From: Lytechinus variegatus
Taxonomy: Eukaryota > Echinodermata > Echinoidea > Temnopleuroida > Toxopneustidae
Length of the DNA stretch: 64,000 nucleotides
Direction of reading: 5' to 3'
Assembly (NCBI RefSeq): GCF_018143015.1
Contig: NC_054752.1
Location: 3,720,001 to 3,784,000 of the forward strand
Positions within the stretch are counted from its first letter, which is position 1. The number at the start of each line of letters is the position of its first letter. This document shows positions 49,181-60,337 of the stretch, piece after piece. Made by a program: the position numbers and the translations under genes. A model generated the notes under the pieces. That model was given only the letters and a program-made list of their open reading frames with translations, was not told the DNA's origin and did no database searches.

Positions 49181-49184
49181 CAGG

Positions 49185-49945
49185 AGGCTTCTAGAGATTA
49201 AAAATCATTTACTAACATAACTTACTCTCATACGAAGCCAGGGCTTCTATTGTATACATGTGCATGTAGGCAGCCAAAACCTGAAACTTTTGCCCCCGAG
49301 ATTTCTACTTTCTCTCTAAAAGATCTAGCCTTAAATCATGTACCTGGGATACAACTTCATTTCCGACATTTCTATGCTATGGATTTTATTTTTAGACAAG
49401 AATTCATTAAAAAAATGACAAAAATATCATGAAAAGAAGAGACTTGCCCGATGTTTACACTGCCATCTTGTTTTCTATTGTTCTTCACCCACGATACGGA
49501 CGCTTGAGTCGAGTAACGTGGGTGAGAGTAGCCAGGCGGCTTCTATAGAGTAAAAATCATTTACTATCGTAAGGTTACTCTCATACGAAGCCAGGTCTTC
49601 CTTCTCATAGACGCGTGCGTCGGGTAACGTTGGCGAAGAACAATAGGAAGTAAGATCGGGCAAGTCTCTTCCGTCTTTTCACAATATTTCTCTCATTTTT
49701 TGATGAATTCTTGTTAAAAAATAACGAGAGCGTAGAAATGTCGGAAATGAAGTTTTTTCAATATACATGATTTAGGGCTAGATCTTTTCTATTAAGGAAA
49801 GTAGAAATCTCGGGGGTGAAAGTTTCAGGTTTTGGCTTCCGTCGTGTGGGTCAATGAGAAGACCTGGCTTCGGATGAGAGTAACCTTACGTTGATTTTTA
49901 CTCTCTAGAACTAGAAGCCGCCTGGCTAGGTGAGAGTAAGGCCGT
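49185..49945. mobile_element. Foldback element, AGCCAGGCGGCTTCTAG family
   Basis: Left arm (about 49185-49500) and right arm (about 49600-49945) are inverse copies sharing CGGGG/CCCCGAGATTTCTACTTT, CTCATACGAAGCCAGG and AGCCAGGCGGCTTCTA. No coding potential. Confidence 0.65.
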
Positions 49946-50299
49946 GTTTATGCTTCCACTTTTCAAGCCAGAATCAGCGTTTCCAAACGTGATTAGTCCA
50001 AAACACTGTTGCGTCCATGCTTACTTTCAGTTAAACGCTGTTTCAAAACAGTTATATTTTTATATAATAATATTTAACACCTTCCTACGCATTAGGCGTA
50101 GGAAGGTGTAAGAATGAATAGAATTAATAGAATTCTTGTGATTTTGGTTTAAAAAGATGGATTTTCTAGGGAAATCCATCTTTGTTTTGGTCCTTCGCTT
50201 AAGACACTATGGAGAGAGTGTCAAGACGTCAATGATGAAGAAGTATATGACATATCTAAAAAAAATCATCATCATTGACATTGCTTCCTCAAGACTCCG

Positions 50300-50690
50300 T
50301 TAGTATAGGCCTAGTATTAGTAAATGATTTTTTACTCTTTAGAAGCCTCCTGGCTAGTAGAAAAGATGGAAAGAGCTTACGGCCGTGTTTATGTCGCCAT
50401 CTTGATTTCTTTGTCTTTCGCTTGGCGACAGCACGCAAATCGCGCGATTCGTTTTTTATGAATTCTTCTTTAAAAATGAAATCAATATCGCAGAAATGTT
50501 ACACCCGGTAATCTACTTCACTTGGAAAATAAGTTGAACCCCATGACAGGTAGGCCTACATGTTTTAGGGCTAGATTTAGAGGGAAAGTAGAAATCTCGG
50601 GGGCGAAAGTTTCAGGTTTTGTACCAGTGGCAGTACCGTACGTGGGTGAATAGCTCGTGATCCCAGGCGTCAGTGGGGAGTAACCCTACG
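50300..50690. mobile_element. Additional arm of the foldback family
   Basis: A further copy in the same orientation as the right arm of 49185-49945, sharing GTAGAAATCTCGGGGG and GAAAGTTTCAGGTTTTG. Confidence 0.55.
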
Positions 50691-50726
50691 ACTACGTAGA
50701 GTACTGTGTAGAGCTAAATTCATAGT

Positions 50727-50787
50727 AACCCAGGCCAAGGAACTCCCGCCCGCTATGCGGGCGGGCAGGAGTTCCTTGGCCTGGGTT
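50727..50787. repeat. Strong hairpin
   Basis: A perfect 20-bp outer stem AACCCAGGCCAAGGAACTCC with its complement at 50768-50787, plus an inner 7-bp CGCCCGC/GCGGGCG stem, a TAT loop and a 4-base bulge. Confidence 0.9.
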
Positions 50788-50939
50788 AAAATCATGACTT
50801 TCAGTTTCAGACGCCTCCAGGCTAGTCATGCTAGTCGAGCACCACATAGCCTATAGATCTATATACATACGGACACGGTTCGACAATTACCCCTGGACAA
50901 AGGGAGAGCATAAATAATTACATATTAGGTACAAATCAG

Positions 50940-51715
50940 GGCGCTAATGCAGTTTCGCACCGGCCGATTACCAGCACACCTAATCACCAATACTTGTTAC
51001 GAAATGTCATGACAAGTCTCTCAGTCACATTTCGATGTCAATATATCCACCACTTTTCAAAATATTGTGATCGGGAATTGCTGTATTTCGTCTTCAATCT
51101 CAACGTCGTTGATCGACATCGCTTCGCAGATCGCTTGGATTCATCTTGCATCGTAATGTTGATATGAACTGAAGTTAGCAACCAAATCATGCGAACATAG
51201 ATTCGCATGCGGCATGCTGGCAGTTTGTTCGCCACATTTTCGCATGATTTGGTTGCAAACTTCAGTTCATATCAACATTACGGTGCACGGTGAATCCAAG
51301 CGATCTGCGAAGCAATGTCTACGCCGTGTCGCTTCGCGGATCGCTTGGATTCACCGTGCACCGTAATGATGATATGAACGGAAGTTAGCAACCAAATCAT
51401 GCGAACAAAGATTCGCATGCGGCATGCTGGCAGTTTGTTCGCCACATTTTCGCATGATTTGGTTGCTAACTTCAGTTCATATCAACATTACAGTGCACGG
51501 TGAATCCAAGCGATCTGCGAAGCGATGTCTACGCCGTGTCGATCAACGACGTTGAGATCGAAGCCGAAATACAGCCATTCCCGATCACGATATATTGAAA
51601 AGTGGTGGATATATTGACATCGAAATGTGACTGGGAGACTTGTCATGACATCTGGGAACAAATATTGGTGATGAGGTATGCTGGTAACCAGCCGGTGCGA
51701 AACTGCATTAGCGCC
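50940..51715. mobile_element. Palindromic MITE, GGCGCTAATGCAG family, complete
   Basis: 776 bp. Ends GGCGCTAATGCAGTTTCGCA and TGCGAAACTGCATTAGCGCC; 8-bp duplication CAAATCAG (50932-50939, 51716-51723). Arms are nearly complementary over the full length. The centre holds two further nested palindromes with GCATGCGGCATGCTGGCAG. An 8-9 bp duplication fits hAT or Mutator-type. Confidence 0.8.
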
Positions 51716-51743
51716 CAAATCAGGATATAATAATGTATATTTA

Positions 51744-51832
51744 CCACTGGCCACTAACACCTTGGCCTTCCACATCCCAGCCAATGTTCCGGCCGTTTCT
51801 CTGCGGGGTTCCGGACTCCACCAGGCCCTCAA
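51744..51832 (-). other. Candidate 5' exon of the 46-49 kb gene
   Basis: A coding-like minus-strand stretch contains an ATG-started reading MWKAKVLVASG and ends at a GTAAATAT donor-like site (GT at about 51743-51742). The frame also reads upstream through WWSPEPRRETAGTLAG. CpG-containing sequence at 52040-52140 could be its promoter region. Its 3' phase does not fit exon A directly, so another exon would be needed between them. This could equally be unrelated sequence. Confidence 0.25.
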
Positions 51833-52439
51833 CTCAAGTTCGGGTCCACCAAGTTGACCAACATCTTTTTGTTACAAAATCGCTAGAAGTAACAGTTCCT
51901 TGTTTCCACCCAGTGTACTACAACTCACATGGTTGATCATTAGTTGATATCCTTATCAATTCAAGAAGATTAAGACAAAGTGCAGTAAGATCAGATTCTA
52001 ACTTGCGTAATATTGGATGAAGTGATAAACTGTAACGGGCGTCGGTGAGCTTTGAATTTGAAACGCACATGTACACGAGCGCGCTAGCGGTAGCATGCCT
52101 CGCCGAAAATAGATTTCCGAGGCCGAGATTTACCGAAGAGTTCCGGATATCTAGTATAGATCTATAACTCTATTAAACGTTAGCCTTTACTGATAGTTTA
52201 TCCATTGCGATGATGATCTTAAAAGAAAATAAAAAAAATCATCAAATATCAAATTACCGGCAAAATTTCAGTGTAAATTATAAACTAAATGGAGATTGTA
52301 TTGGGAATAGTGCATCAAACAATTTTTCATGTTTAGTACTCCTCCCTGCTCCCCGCCCCCCCCCCCTGACGAGCTTGAAGACCCTTTTTTGCTTAATTTT
52401 TTTTCGGGTACGATTGAAGAACTTATTGTGGTAACATGC

Positions 52440-53320
52440 ACTGTGTTTGTTACCCAACTATGTGGGCAATTATGTGATTAACAATGTGATCTGAAGTCTA
52501 ACACTGTGAATACATAGTTTACACATAGTCAACTATGTGAACACACTGTGGTAACACTGTGTTTGTTACCCAACTATGTGAGCAATTATGTGATTAACTA
52601 TGTGATATGTGATTAACTATGTGATCTGAAGTCTAACACTGTGTCCACATAGTTTACACATAGTCAACTATGTGAACACACTGTGGTAACACTGTGTTTG
52701 TTACCCAACTATGTGGGCAATTATGTGATTAACTATGTGATCTGAGTCTCACACTGTGACCACATAGTTTACACATAGTCAACTATGTGAACACACTGTG
52801 GCAACACTGTGTTTGTTGCCAAACTATGTGGGCAATTATGATTAACTATGTGATCTGAAGTCTCACACTGTGACCACATAGTTTACACATAGTCAACTAT
52901 GTGAACACACTGTGGTAAAACTGTCATTTCCCCAACTATGTGGGCAATTGTGTGATTAACTATGTGATCTGCAGTCTAACACTGTGACCACATAGTTTAC
53001 ACATAGTCAACTATGTGAACACACTGTGGTAACACTGTGTTTGTTACCCAACTATGTGGGCAATTATGTGATTAACTATGTGATCTGAAGTCTCACACTG
53101 TGACCACATAGTTAACACATAGTTTACACATAGTCAACTATGTGAACACACTGTGGTAACACTGTGTTTCTTACCCAACTATGTGGGCCATTATGTGATT
53201 AACTATGTGATCTGAAGTCTCACACTGTGACAACACTGTGACCACATAGTTAACACATAGTTTACACATAGTCAACTATGTGAACACACTGTGGTAACAC
53301 TGTGTTTGTTCCATAAGGGT
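52440..53320. repeat. Minisatellite, unit about 115-130 bp
   Basis: About seven head-to-tail units, each with ACTATGTG and CACATAGT words (mutual inverses), CACACTGTGGTAACACTGTG and GTTTGTTACCCAACTATGTG. The right edge TGTTCCATAAGGGTAACC matches the inverse of the left edge of the 38-kb array. Confidence 0.9.
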
Positions 53321-53589
53321 AACCTTACTGCAATATGTTGATAACCCTTAGAATTCGTAATTCAAAATCCATAAATTATAAGAAACAGGTGATGAGATGT
53401 ATGCATGCTGCTAACCCCACCCCCATCCTAGTATGCGGTATATAATCATCATAAATTGACACTTACAAAACACCCGTAAAAAAGAGTGATAGATATGTAG
53501 GAAAATATGAAAGGAAGCTGGAGGGAAAGGTAAAGTGTAGAAGAAGAAGAGATAGGTATAGAATAGGAGAATGGGCGGGGTGTTCGTGA

Positions 53590-53860
53590 GACTGAAAAAG
53601 TTTGAATTGCATTTACTAATTACTCCGGACTAAAATAATTTGAATAGAGACAAGCTCACACGAAATGCTTCATCAAAATTAGATGAAAAATAAAATCAAT
53701 AAATCAAATTTTTGAATTATTTTTTTTTGGTAAACAGATATTTGCAGAGGGTCATGAATATGCAATGAATGTGCTACCTTGATGTAACAGTCCAACTTTC
53801 CTTTTTTCTTATGTTGTTACATGAAAAAAAACACGATTTAATGACATAAATTCGTGCAAA
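53590..53860. other. Degraded palindromic MITE fragment
   Basis: Contains ATCAAAATTAGATGAAAAATA-type words and GTCATGAATATGCAATGA, as in T2-type MITEs elsewhere in the window; ends not resolved. Confidence 0.3.
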
Positions 53861-53861
53861 A

Positions 53862-56577
53862 GATTCAAATTCAAATTTATTTATTTCACTTCCATCAAGC
53901 AAAAACAAATTGTATACCATATATAAACATAAATATTTGTATCCGTTGCAAACAAAATTAATGATACATATGTTGTGAAAAACACTTCGACAATTTGGGC
54001 AACACATTGTAGGTTTAAAATATGTATACTATTTTTCAATAGAAATTAAATTAAGATGGAAATGGAGGGACCCACTAAAAGCGATGCTTGTACAATGTGG
54101 GCCCCTCAAAATTATATAGTTAACACAACAAATAACAAAATAACAAAATATAAATACAGATAATCAAATGAGAAAAAATAAATAAATGAGAGGGAAATAC
54201 TCACAAAATAAATACAAAGTTATCAAAAATGTATAGTTTGATAAAGGACAAAACAACCCGTCCTTAAAATATCCACCCTTCCACCCCCCAGAAAAAGAGA
54301 AAAAGGGAGAATGCCCTGAGAATATGGATGGGTGCTGCTGTACGTAGATAGAACACATGCCGTCATGGACTCAAGCAAACTGGTGTATAAAAGGAGAAAA
54401 AAATATATAAAATAACCTGGAAAGAATATAATGCACGAAAAATGTGATTGATGCCGTAAACAAATAACCGGTAGGAAGGCGGATAAGCGGACAGGAGAGG
54501 AGAAAATAGAGGAGAGGATAGACACAATAATGAGCACATCTGAGAAGGACTTGTTCAGATTTTTGTCTTTAATAAAAAGAGGATAATAATTATTTTATGT
54601 TTTAATTGTAGTATTTAAAGTAATAATGATGACTTGACAGAGATGATGAATTAAACTTAATTTGGGAGTATATTATAAGGTTTTAATAGAGATAATTTGA
54701 ATTTAGTCTTAAAAGAATTCAAAGATTTTGCATTTGTTATATCATTATTATGAAGTGAGTTCCATAAATTCGGTCCATCATATATAAATGTGTTCTGAGC
54801 CCGCAAAGTTCTTAAAAGTGGTAAATGAAATTCACCCAATCGCCTTGTTGGATAGTTGTGAATGGATTGATTTTTTTGGAAACATTGAATTAAATACATT
54901 TGGGAGGTTGTTGTTTTTATAGTTATACATAAACTGACCGAGATTAAACAAATATAAGTCCTTAATTTTCAATATTTTATGTTAAAAAATAATGGGTCAG
55001 TATGAGACAAATATGCCGTGTGACATATAATACGTAGAGACTTCTTTTGTAATAGGAGTAATTTGTTTAAGAGTGTTTGTTGTGTATTACCCTACGCTAA
55101 AATTCCATAATTTAAATATGGCAATATAAGGGATGAATATAATGTAAGCAGGGGCGATAATGGTAAACAAAATTTAAGCTTGTTAATTATACCAATGTTG
55201 CGTGAAATAGTTTTACATATGTTATCTATGTGAAATTTCCATGAGAGCTTATTATCGACTGTTATTCCAAGAAACTTAATATGGGATACATTTTCCAAGG
55301 GAGTTCCATCCAAAACAATATCAACACGAAGTGTATTTATAGAGTTGCTGAACAACATATATTTTGTTTTTTGAAGATTTAGTGACAATTTATTTGCTCT
55401 TATCCATTCGGTGACATTTTCTAGTTCAGAGTTGATTACATTAGCAAGGTGAAGAGGATTTTTATGTGAAAAAAAATAAGTTAGAGTCGTCCGCGAAGAG
55501 AATGAAAGAAAGAACATCTGATGATCTACAAAAATCATTAATATAAACTATAAACAAAATCGGGCCTAAAAGACTACCCTTGGGGATCCGCAAATGACGA
55601 TATTACCCCCTGAAGAAGAAAATTATTGATGTCATCGTGTGCTGTACTTTTTTTTAGAACTAAAATCAGAAACAATATTAATTATCTCGTGATTATAAGT
55701 TGGAGCGAGAAACATTGAACTAGAATTTGGTGGGCCTAAAAATTCAGAAAAGTGTTTTGTTGCGGGAGGAATATTACTTGCAAGATTTTCCCCAATTGAA
55801 GAAAAGTGATTATTCAGGATACTACAAATTTGGTGGGAATCTTCATAAATAACATCGCCAGATCTAATTTTTGTAATATTAGATTTGTTAATTGATATAT
55901 TTATTGCTTGTTTTAAAACTTTCCATGTATTTTGCATATCACGCTTGTAAAGTTGTAACTGATTAGTAAAATATCTTTTCTTTTCTAAACGTATAATTTT
56001 TGTCAATGTATTCTTGTAACAAGTATATTTAAGTTTGGATTGCTCAGAGCGCTTCATTTTGTATTTATAATATAAATTATTCTTCCTATTTATCGAACGC
56101 AAGAGCGATTTGGAAATCCATGGGAACTTCGGTGTTTTTTGTAGTTAGATGTCTTATCTCTAAGTTTTGGAATATGAGTGTCAAAGTGTAAATTAAAAAT
56201 GTTCATAAAATTTTCAAAGTTTACGTCATTATTACCAAAGACACAAGACCCATCAACATCGTCTAAACTAGCACCCAGACGAGCTATATTTTCTTGTGTT
56301 ATTCTTCGTTTTAATGGACGTCTATATATGTTATTGAATCTGTCTTTTAAAGAGAAATTAGTCGAGACAGGGAAGTGATCAGTGATATCAGAGAGTAATA
56401 TGAAGGAGTCGGGTGGGGGAAGAACGTTACAGAAAATATTATCAATAAGAGAAGTGGATTCATTGACTATGCGTGTGGGTTTAAACAAATAGTTCGTGCT
56501 TTGCGCTCGCATTACTTGTTTGAGTAAATACCCATGGTGTTCATGATTGTAACAAGTTTTTAGAATGTCCAATTTTC
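53862..56577 (-). mobile_element. Second non-LTR LINE (jockey superfamily), 5'-truncated and internally deleted
   Basis: Minus strand. The endonuclease C-terminal part lies at 56570-56100 (NESTSLIDNIFCN, ITDHFPVSTNF). The linker region lies at 56100-55640. The RT keeps PQGSLLGPILFIVYINDF and FADDSNLFF near 55590-55480, then LNLQKTKYMLFS and HIKFLGITVDNKLSWKFH. The C-terminal block YPTRRLGEFHLPLLRTLRAQ lies near 54840. The 3' end is TTTGAATTTGAATC-like at about 53866. RT fingers and motif A are deleted near 55630 and the frame shifts several times, so it is dead. Confidence 0.8.
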
Positions 56578-56589
56578 AGGTTGTAAGAT

Positions 56590-56850
56590 CAAAGATTTTC
56601 AGCTTACGCTTCTGTACCGACAGTATGTCCTGGTTGAAGGCCTAAGTCTACAAAAAAATTAGCTCGCGCTTCGCGCTCGCAGATAGCGAAATCCACATCC
56701 TCTACATTTTTTATTCAAGTTGGACAGTGCTTAAAATTGTCCCTTTCGAGTCAGTAAATTAATTTTTTTAGCTCGTGCTTCGCGTTCGCAATGTGTTTAT
56801 AGGGAAACACAGCCTGCTCGCGCTCCGCGCACAGATAGACCCGAAAGAGA
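56590..56850. repeat. GCGAGCGCGAAG-type repeat, inverse orientation
   Basis: AGCTCGCGCTTCGCGCTCGC, AGCTCGTGCTTCGCGTTCGC and CTCGCGCTCCGCGC lie at about 56662, 56770 and 56817, spaced as in the hAT-like element interior. Confidence 0.6.
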
Positions 56851-57226
56851 GTGGGAGAGCAGGTAACGAGAGACTGAAAAGGAGAGGAGGTCCACCGATG
56901 CTTAAAAAACATGCTTCATGTCCTAATAACACTCCTTCCAATCTAAATGAAATCAACGCTTTTTGCGACAAAAAGTTTAGTTTTATCGTCAATATTGTAC
57001 TCAGTGATAGAATTGCATAAACTACGTCTAACTCAAAGATCCACGAACACTAGGTTCAATAAATGCACTCAACGACTGAGATTGGCACTGTTTTAATCAA
57101 GAAAATAGACGAGGGCTTGATTCTTTTGAATAATCAATGATTGATTTGATATCACTTTATTGGGAACATAATAAAGGAAAAAAGTTTACAAACAAAGTTC
57201 ATGAAATAAATACAACATAAGATTAA

Positions 57227-57590
57227 AGGTCAAGTCCACCCAAGTAAAATGTAGATTTGAATTGGTAGACAAAAATCAAACAAGCACAACACTAAAAATT
57301 TCATCAAAATCGGATGTGAATTAAGAAAATTATAATACGTTAAAATTACGCTTTTTTTCCACAAAGCAGTCATATTCACAACACATTGATATGCAGATGA
57401 GAGATTCGATGATGTCTCTCACTCACTTTTCGTTTTTTGTTGTTTGAATAATGCAATATTTCAATATTTTACAGATATGACAAAAATGACCAACTTGACT
57501 GTACCACATAATGTTATAACAATGTTAATTTCACATGTCCAGGGAGGAATAAAACTCTGTTTCACATAGCAATGAGGAAATAATTGAAAT
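57227..57590. mobile_element. T2/Kolobok-type MITE, left half
   Basis: TTAA at 57223-57226, then AGGTCAAGTCCACCC and AAAATCGGATGTGAATTAAG. The right inverted end is missing. Confidence 0.6.
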
Positions 57591-57611
57591 ACTTATTCAT
57601 GTAATGAACAA

Positions 57612-57853
57612 ATCCCAGCCATGGCGTAGTTTCCTTCAGCAAGAAATGTATCAACATTGTGCTGCACTCAACCCAGGAGAGGTGAATGGGTACCTGGCAG
57701 GAATTTATTCCTCGAAATGCCGAGCGCTGGAAAGGATGCTTGAGCCATAGCCGGGGTAATAATATCCAAGTCCTTAGGAAGAGCATAGAAACGTTATTCA
57801 TGTTATGCACTATGCAAGAACTGACTATTACTATTATTATTACTATTATGAAA
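57612..57853 (+). repeat. tRNA-derived SINE, copy 3, head missing
   Basis: Body GTGAATGGGTACCTGGCAGG and tail CACTATGCAAGAACTGA followed by ATT repeats. Lacks the tRNA-like head. Confidence 0.8.
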
Positions 57854-57854
57854 T

Positions 57855-58260
57855 ACAAAGAAATTGTTAGAGGGTGGTGTCATCAGTCCCAGAATACCAG
57901 ATATGCATACATGTAAGTATTTTGTGTTTGATAAGCTAGGTGTTTACCCGGGATTTACAATCGAAATGAGTTTTCTTGAACCGAATGAAAAGAGAATGAT
58001 GGACTTGGATGATCAAAATTACTCATGAGCTGAGTAAGAATATATACATATATAGATGGTTCATTTGATAAATATCATGCATCATGGTGGCCAAGCCGAA
58101 TTGTGATGCATTTACATATAAATTAAAATGAATCAAAACATTAAAAATTAAATACATATCATTGAAATGAATGATAATTAATAAGCGCAAATATTGTGTA
58201 ATAGAAATATCTAATAGTATGATTAAAATGCAAATTCATTAATAATTGTGAAGGTAACTA
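57855..58260. other. No gene recognised
   Basis: AT-rich flank of the right duplication arm; no similarity to the left flank. Confidence 0.4.
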
Positions 58261-58289
58261 TAACAAGCAAGTTGGCGACTCGAACTTAA

Positions 58290-59601
58290 GGCCTGGTCAC
58301 ACCGCCCGAGCGTTGTTGGAGCGGAGAGAAAAAATCATCACCGCTCGCTACCGTTTACCATTTTCGATTTCGATTGTTTTTGTCTCACCTGCGAAGCAAA
58401 GTGAGACTATAGGCGCCGCTTTTCCGACGGCGGCGGCGTCAACATCAAATCTTAACCTGAGGTTAAGTTTTTGAAATGACGTCATAACTTAGAAAGCATA
58501 TGGACCTAGTTAATAAAACTTGGATATAAGGTTAATCAAGTATTACTGAACATCCTATTAGAGTTTCATGTCACATGACCAAGGTCAAAGGTCATTTAGG
58601 GTCAATGAACTTAGACCATGTTGGAGGAATCAACATCGAAATCTTAACCTGAGGTTAAGTTTTTGAAATGTCATCATAACTTAGAAAATATATGGACCTA
58701 GTTCATGAAACTTAGACATTAGGTTAATCAAGTATTACTGAACATCCTACATGAGTTTCACGTCACATGACCAAGGTCAAAGGTCATTTAGGGTCAATGA
58801 ACTTTGGCCGAATTGGGGATATCTGTTGAATTCCAATCATAACTTTGAAAGATTATGGATCTGATTCATGAAACTTGGACACAATAATAATCAAGCATCA
58901 CTGAACATTTTGTGCAAGTTTCAGGTCTCATGATTAAGGTCAAAGGTCATTTAGGGTCAATGAACTTTTGCCGAATCGGGGGTATCTGTTGATTTACCAT
59001 CATAACTTTGAAAGTTTATTGGTCTAGTTCATTAAACTTGGACATTAGAGTAATCAAGTATCACTGAACATCCTGTGCGCGTTTCAGGTCACATGACCAA
59101 GGTCAAAGGTCAATGAACTTTGGCCGAATTGGGTGTATCTGTTGAATTACCATCATAACTTTGAAAGTTTATGGATCTGATTCATGAAACTTGTACATAA
59201 GAGTAATCAAGTATCACTGAACATCCTGTTCGAGTTTCAGGTCACATGATCAAGGTCAAAGGTCATGTAAGGTCATTGAACTTTGGCCATGTTGGGGTTT
59301 TTTGTTGAATAACCATCATATCTCTGTAAGTTTATTGGTCTAGTTCATAAAAAGTGGACATAAGAGTAACCATGTATCACTGAACATCTTGTGCGAGTTA
59401 GAGTAGTATTCAAAGTCAGCACTGCTGCTATATTGAACCGCGTGATGCAGGTGAGACGGCCAGAGGCATTCCACTTGTTTTTTTTTGCTTTCGATTTTTG
59501 TTTTCCATTTTTTCCCCAATTTTGTGAGCGAAATTCGACCCTCTGTCCCTATCGCTCCACGACCGCTCCAACAACGCGCGGGCGGTGTGACCAGGCCCAC
59601 A
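58290..59601. mobile_element. GGCCTGGTCACACCG-ended MITE with a nested insertion
   Basis: Outer inverted ends GGCCTGGTCACACCGCCCG and CGGGCGGTGTGACCAGGCC, followed inward by GTTGTTGGAGCGG and its partner CCGCTCCAACAAC. The inner repeat 58378-59480 interrupts it. The left duplication arm has no such insertion (GCGACTTCCAACTAAAAATG), so it is younger than the duplication. Confidence 0.75.
58378..59480 (+). repeat. GTCTCACCTGC-ended repeat with five perfect DR1 words
   Basis: Tandem units of about 155-190 bp carry AGGTCAAAGGTCA at 58582, 58774, 58937, 59100 and 59253. Ends GTCTCACCTGCGAAGC and GCAGGTGAGACGG are inverted. Nested in the 58290-59601 MITE. Confidence 0.75.
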
Positions 59602-59849
59602 AATTTGTTTGTATTGATTGTTAGCTCTGTTAGTTGGAACTGGAGTAATGCCAGTGAATGCTCTGTGATTTGACATAGACATATTTACTGAAACTGTCTC
59701 ATGTCTCTTTACAAACAAAAGTTATCATCCATGTGACGACTTTGTGTGAGCAAACTGACACAGAGAAACTAATTGATATGTTGTTTGTTCAAGTAGCCCA
59801 TTACACTTGCCATTTCATTCATTGCTTGTTATGTTATCACTATGATTAA

Positions 59850-60337
59850 AGGTGAAGTCAACCCCCGAAAATTTTCAAAGTTTCGCTTATTTTTCACAAG
59901 ACAATGATATGCACACTTTAGTCACGTGCAAATGAGTCAGACAATTATGTTCCTTTCTCACTATTTCTTTTGATTGGTATTGTCTGAATTATAAAATATT
60001 TTATTTTTGAAGATAAGGACCTACTTGATTGAACCATACGGCATTAAGCAATGATTAATCCACGTGTTCAAGGAGGAATCGATTGTTTTTTAACTTGACA
60101 ATGAGGAGAAAAGCATATGTCATATAACAAAAGAAAAAGAAATAGTGAGTTGATGACGTCATGAGACTCCCCATTGTATACCGACCAGGATTTGCACATA
60201 CCTGTTTTGTAAAATTAAATGAAACATGAAATGCAATATTGTACATCTAATTGTGATGAAGTTTCATGGTTATGATTGTTGGATTTGTCTCTCTTTTTAT
60301 TAAAATGATTTCTATGACAAGTCTACCGACTTGTCCT
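59850..60337. mobile_element. T2/Kolobok-type MITE in right arm
   Basis: TTAA flanks (59846-59849, 60338-60341), ends AGGTGAAGTCAACCCC and CTACCGACTTGTCCT. It is the inverse counterpart of 29161-29649 at the same relative position. Confidence 0.75.

Noticed and set aside
49250-50511. Short ORFs in the AGCCAGGCGGCTTC foldback family
   Set aside because: Homologous arms give unrelated readings in different orientations, so no coding constraint is visible.
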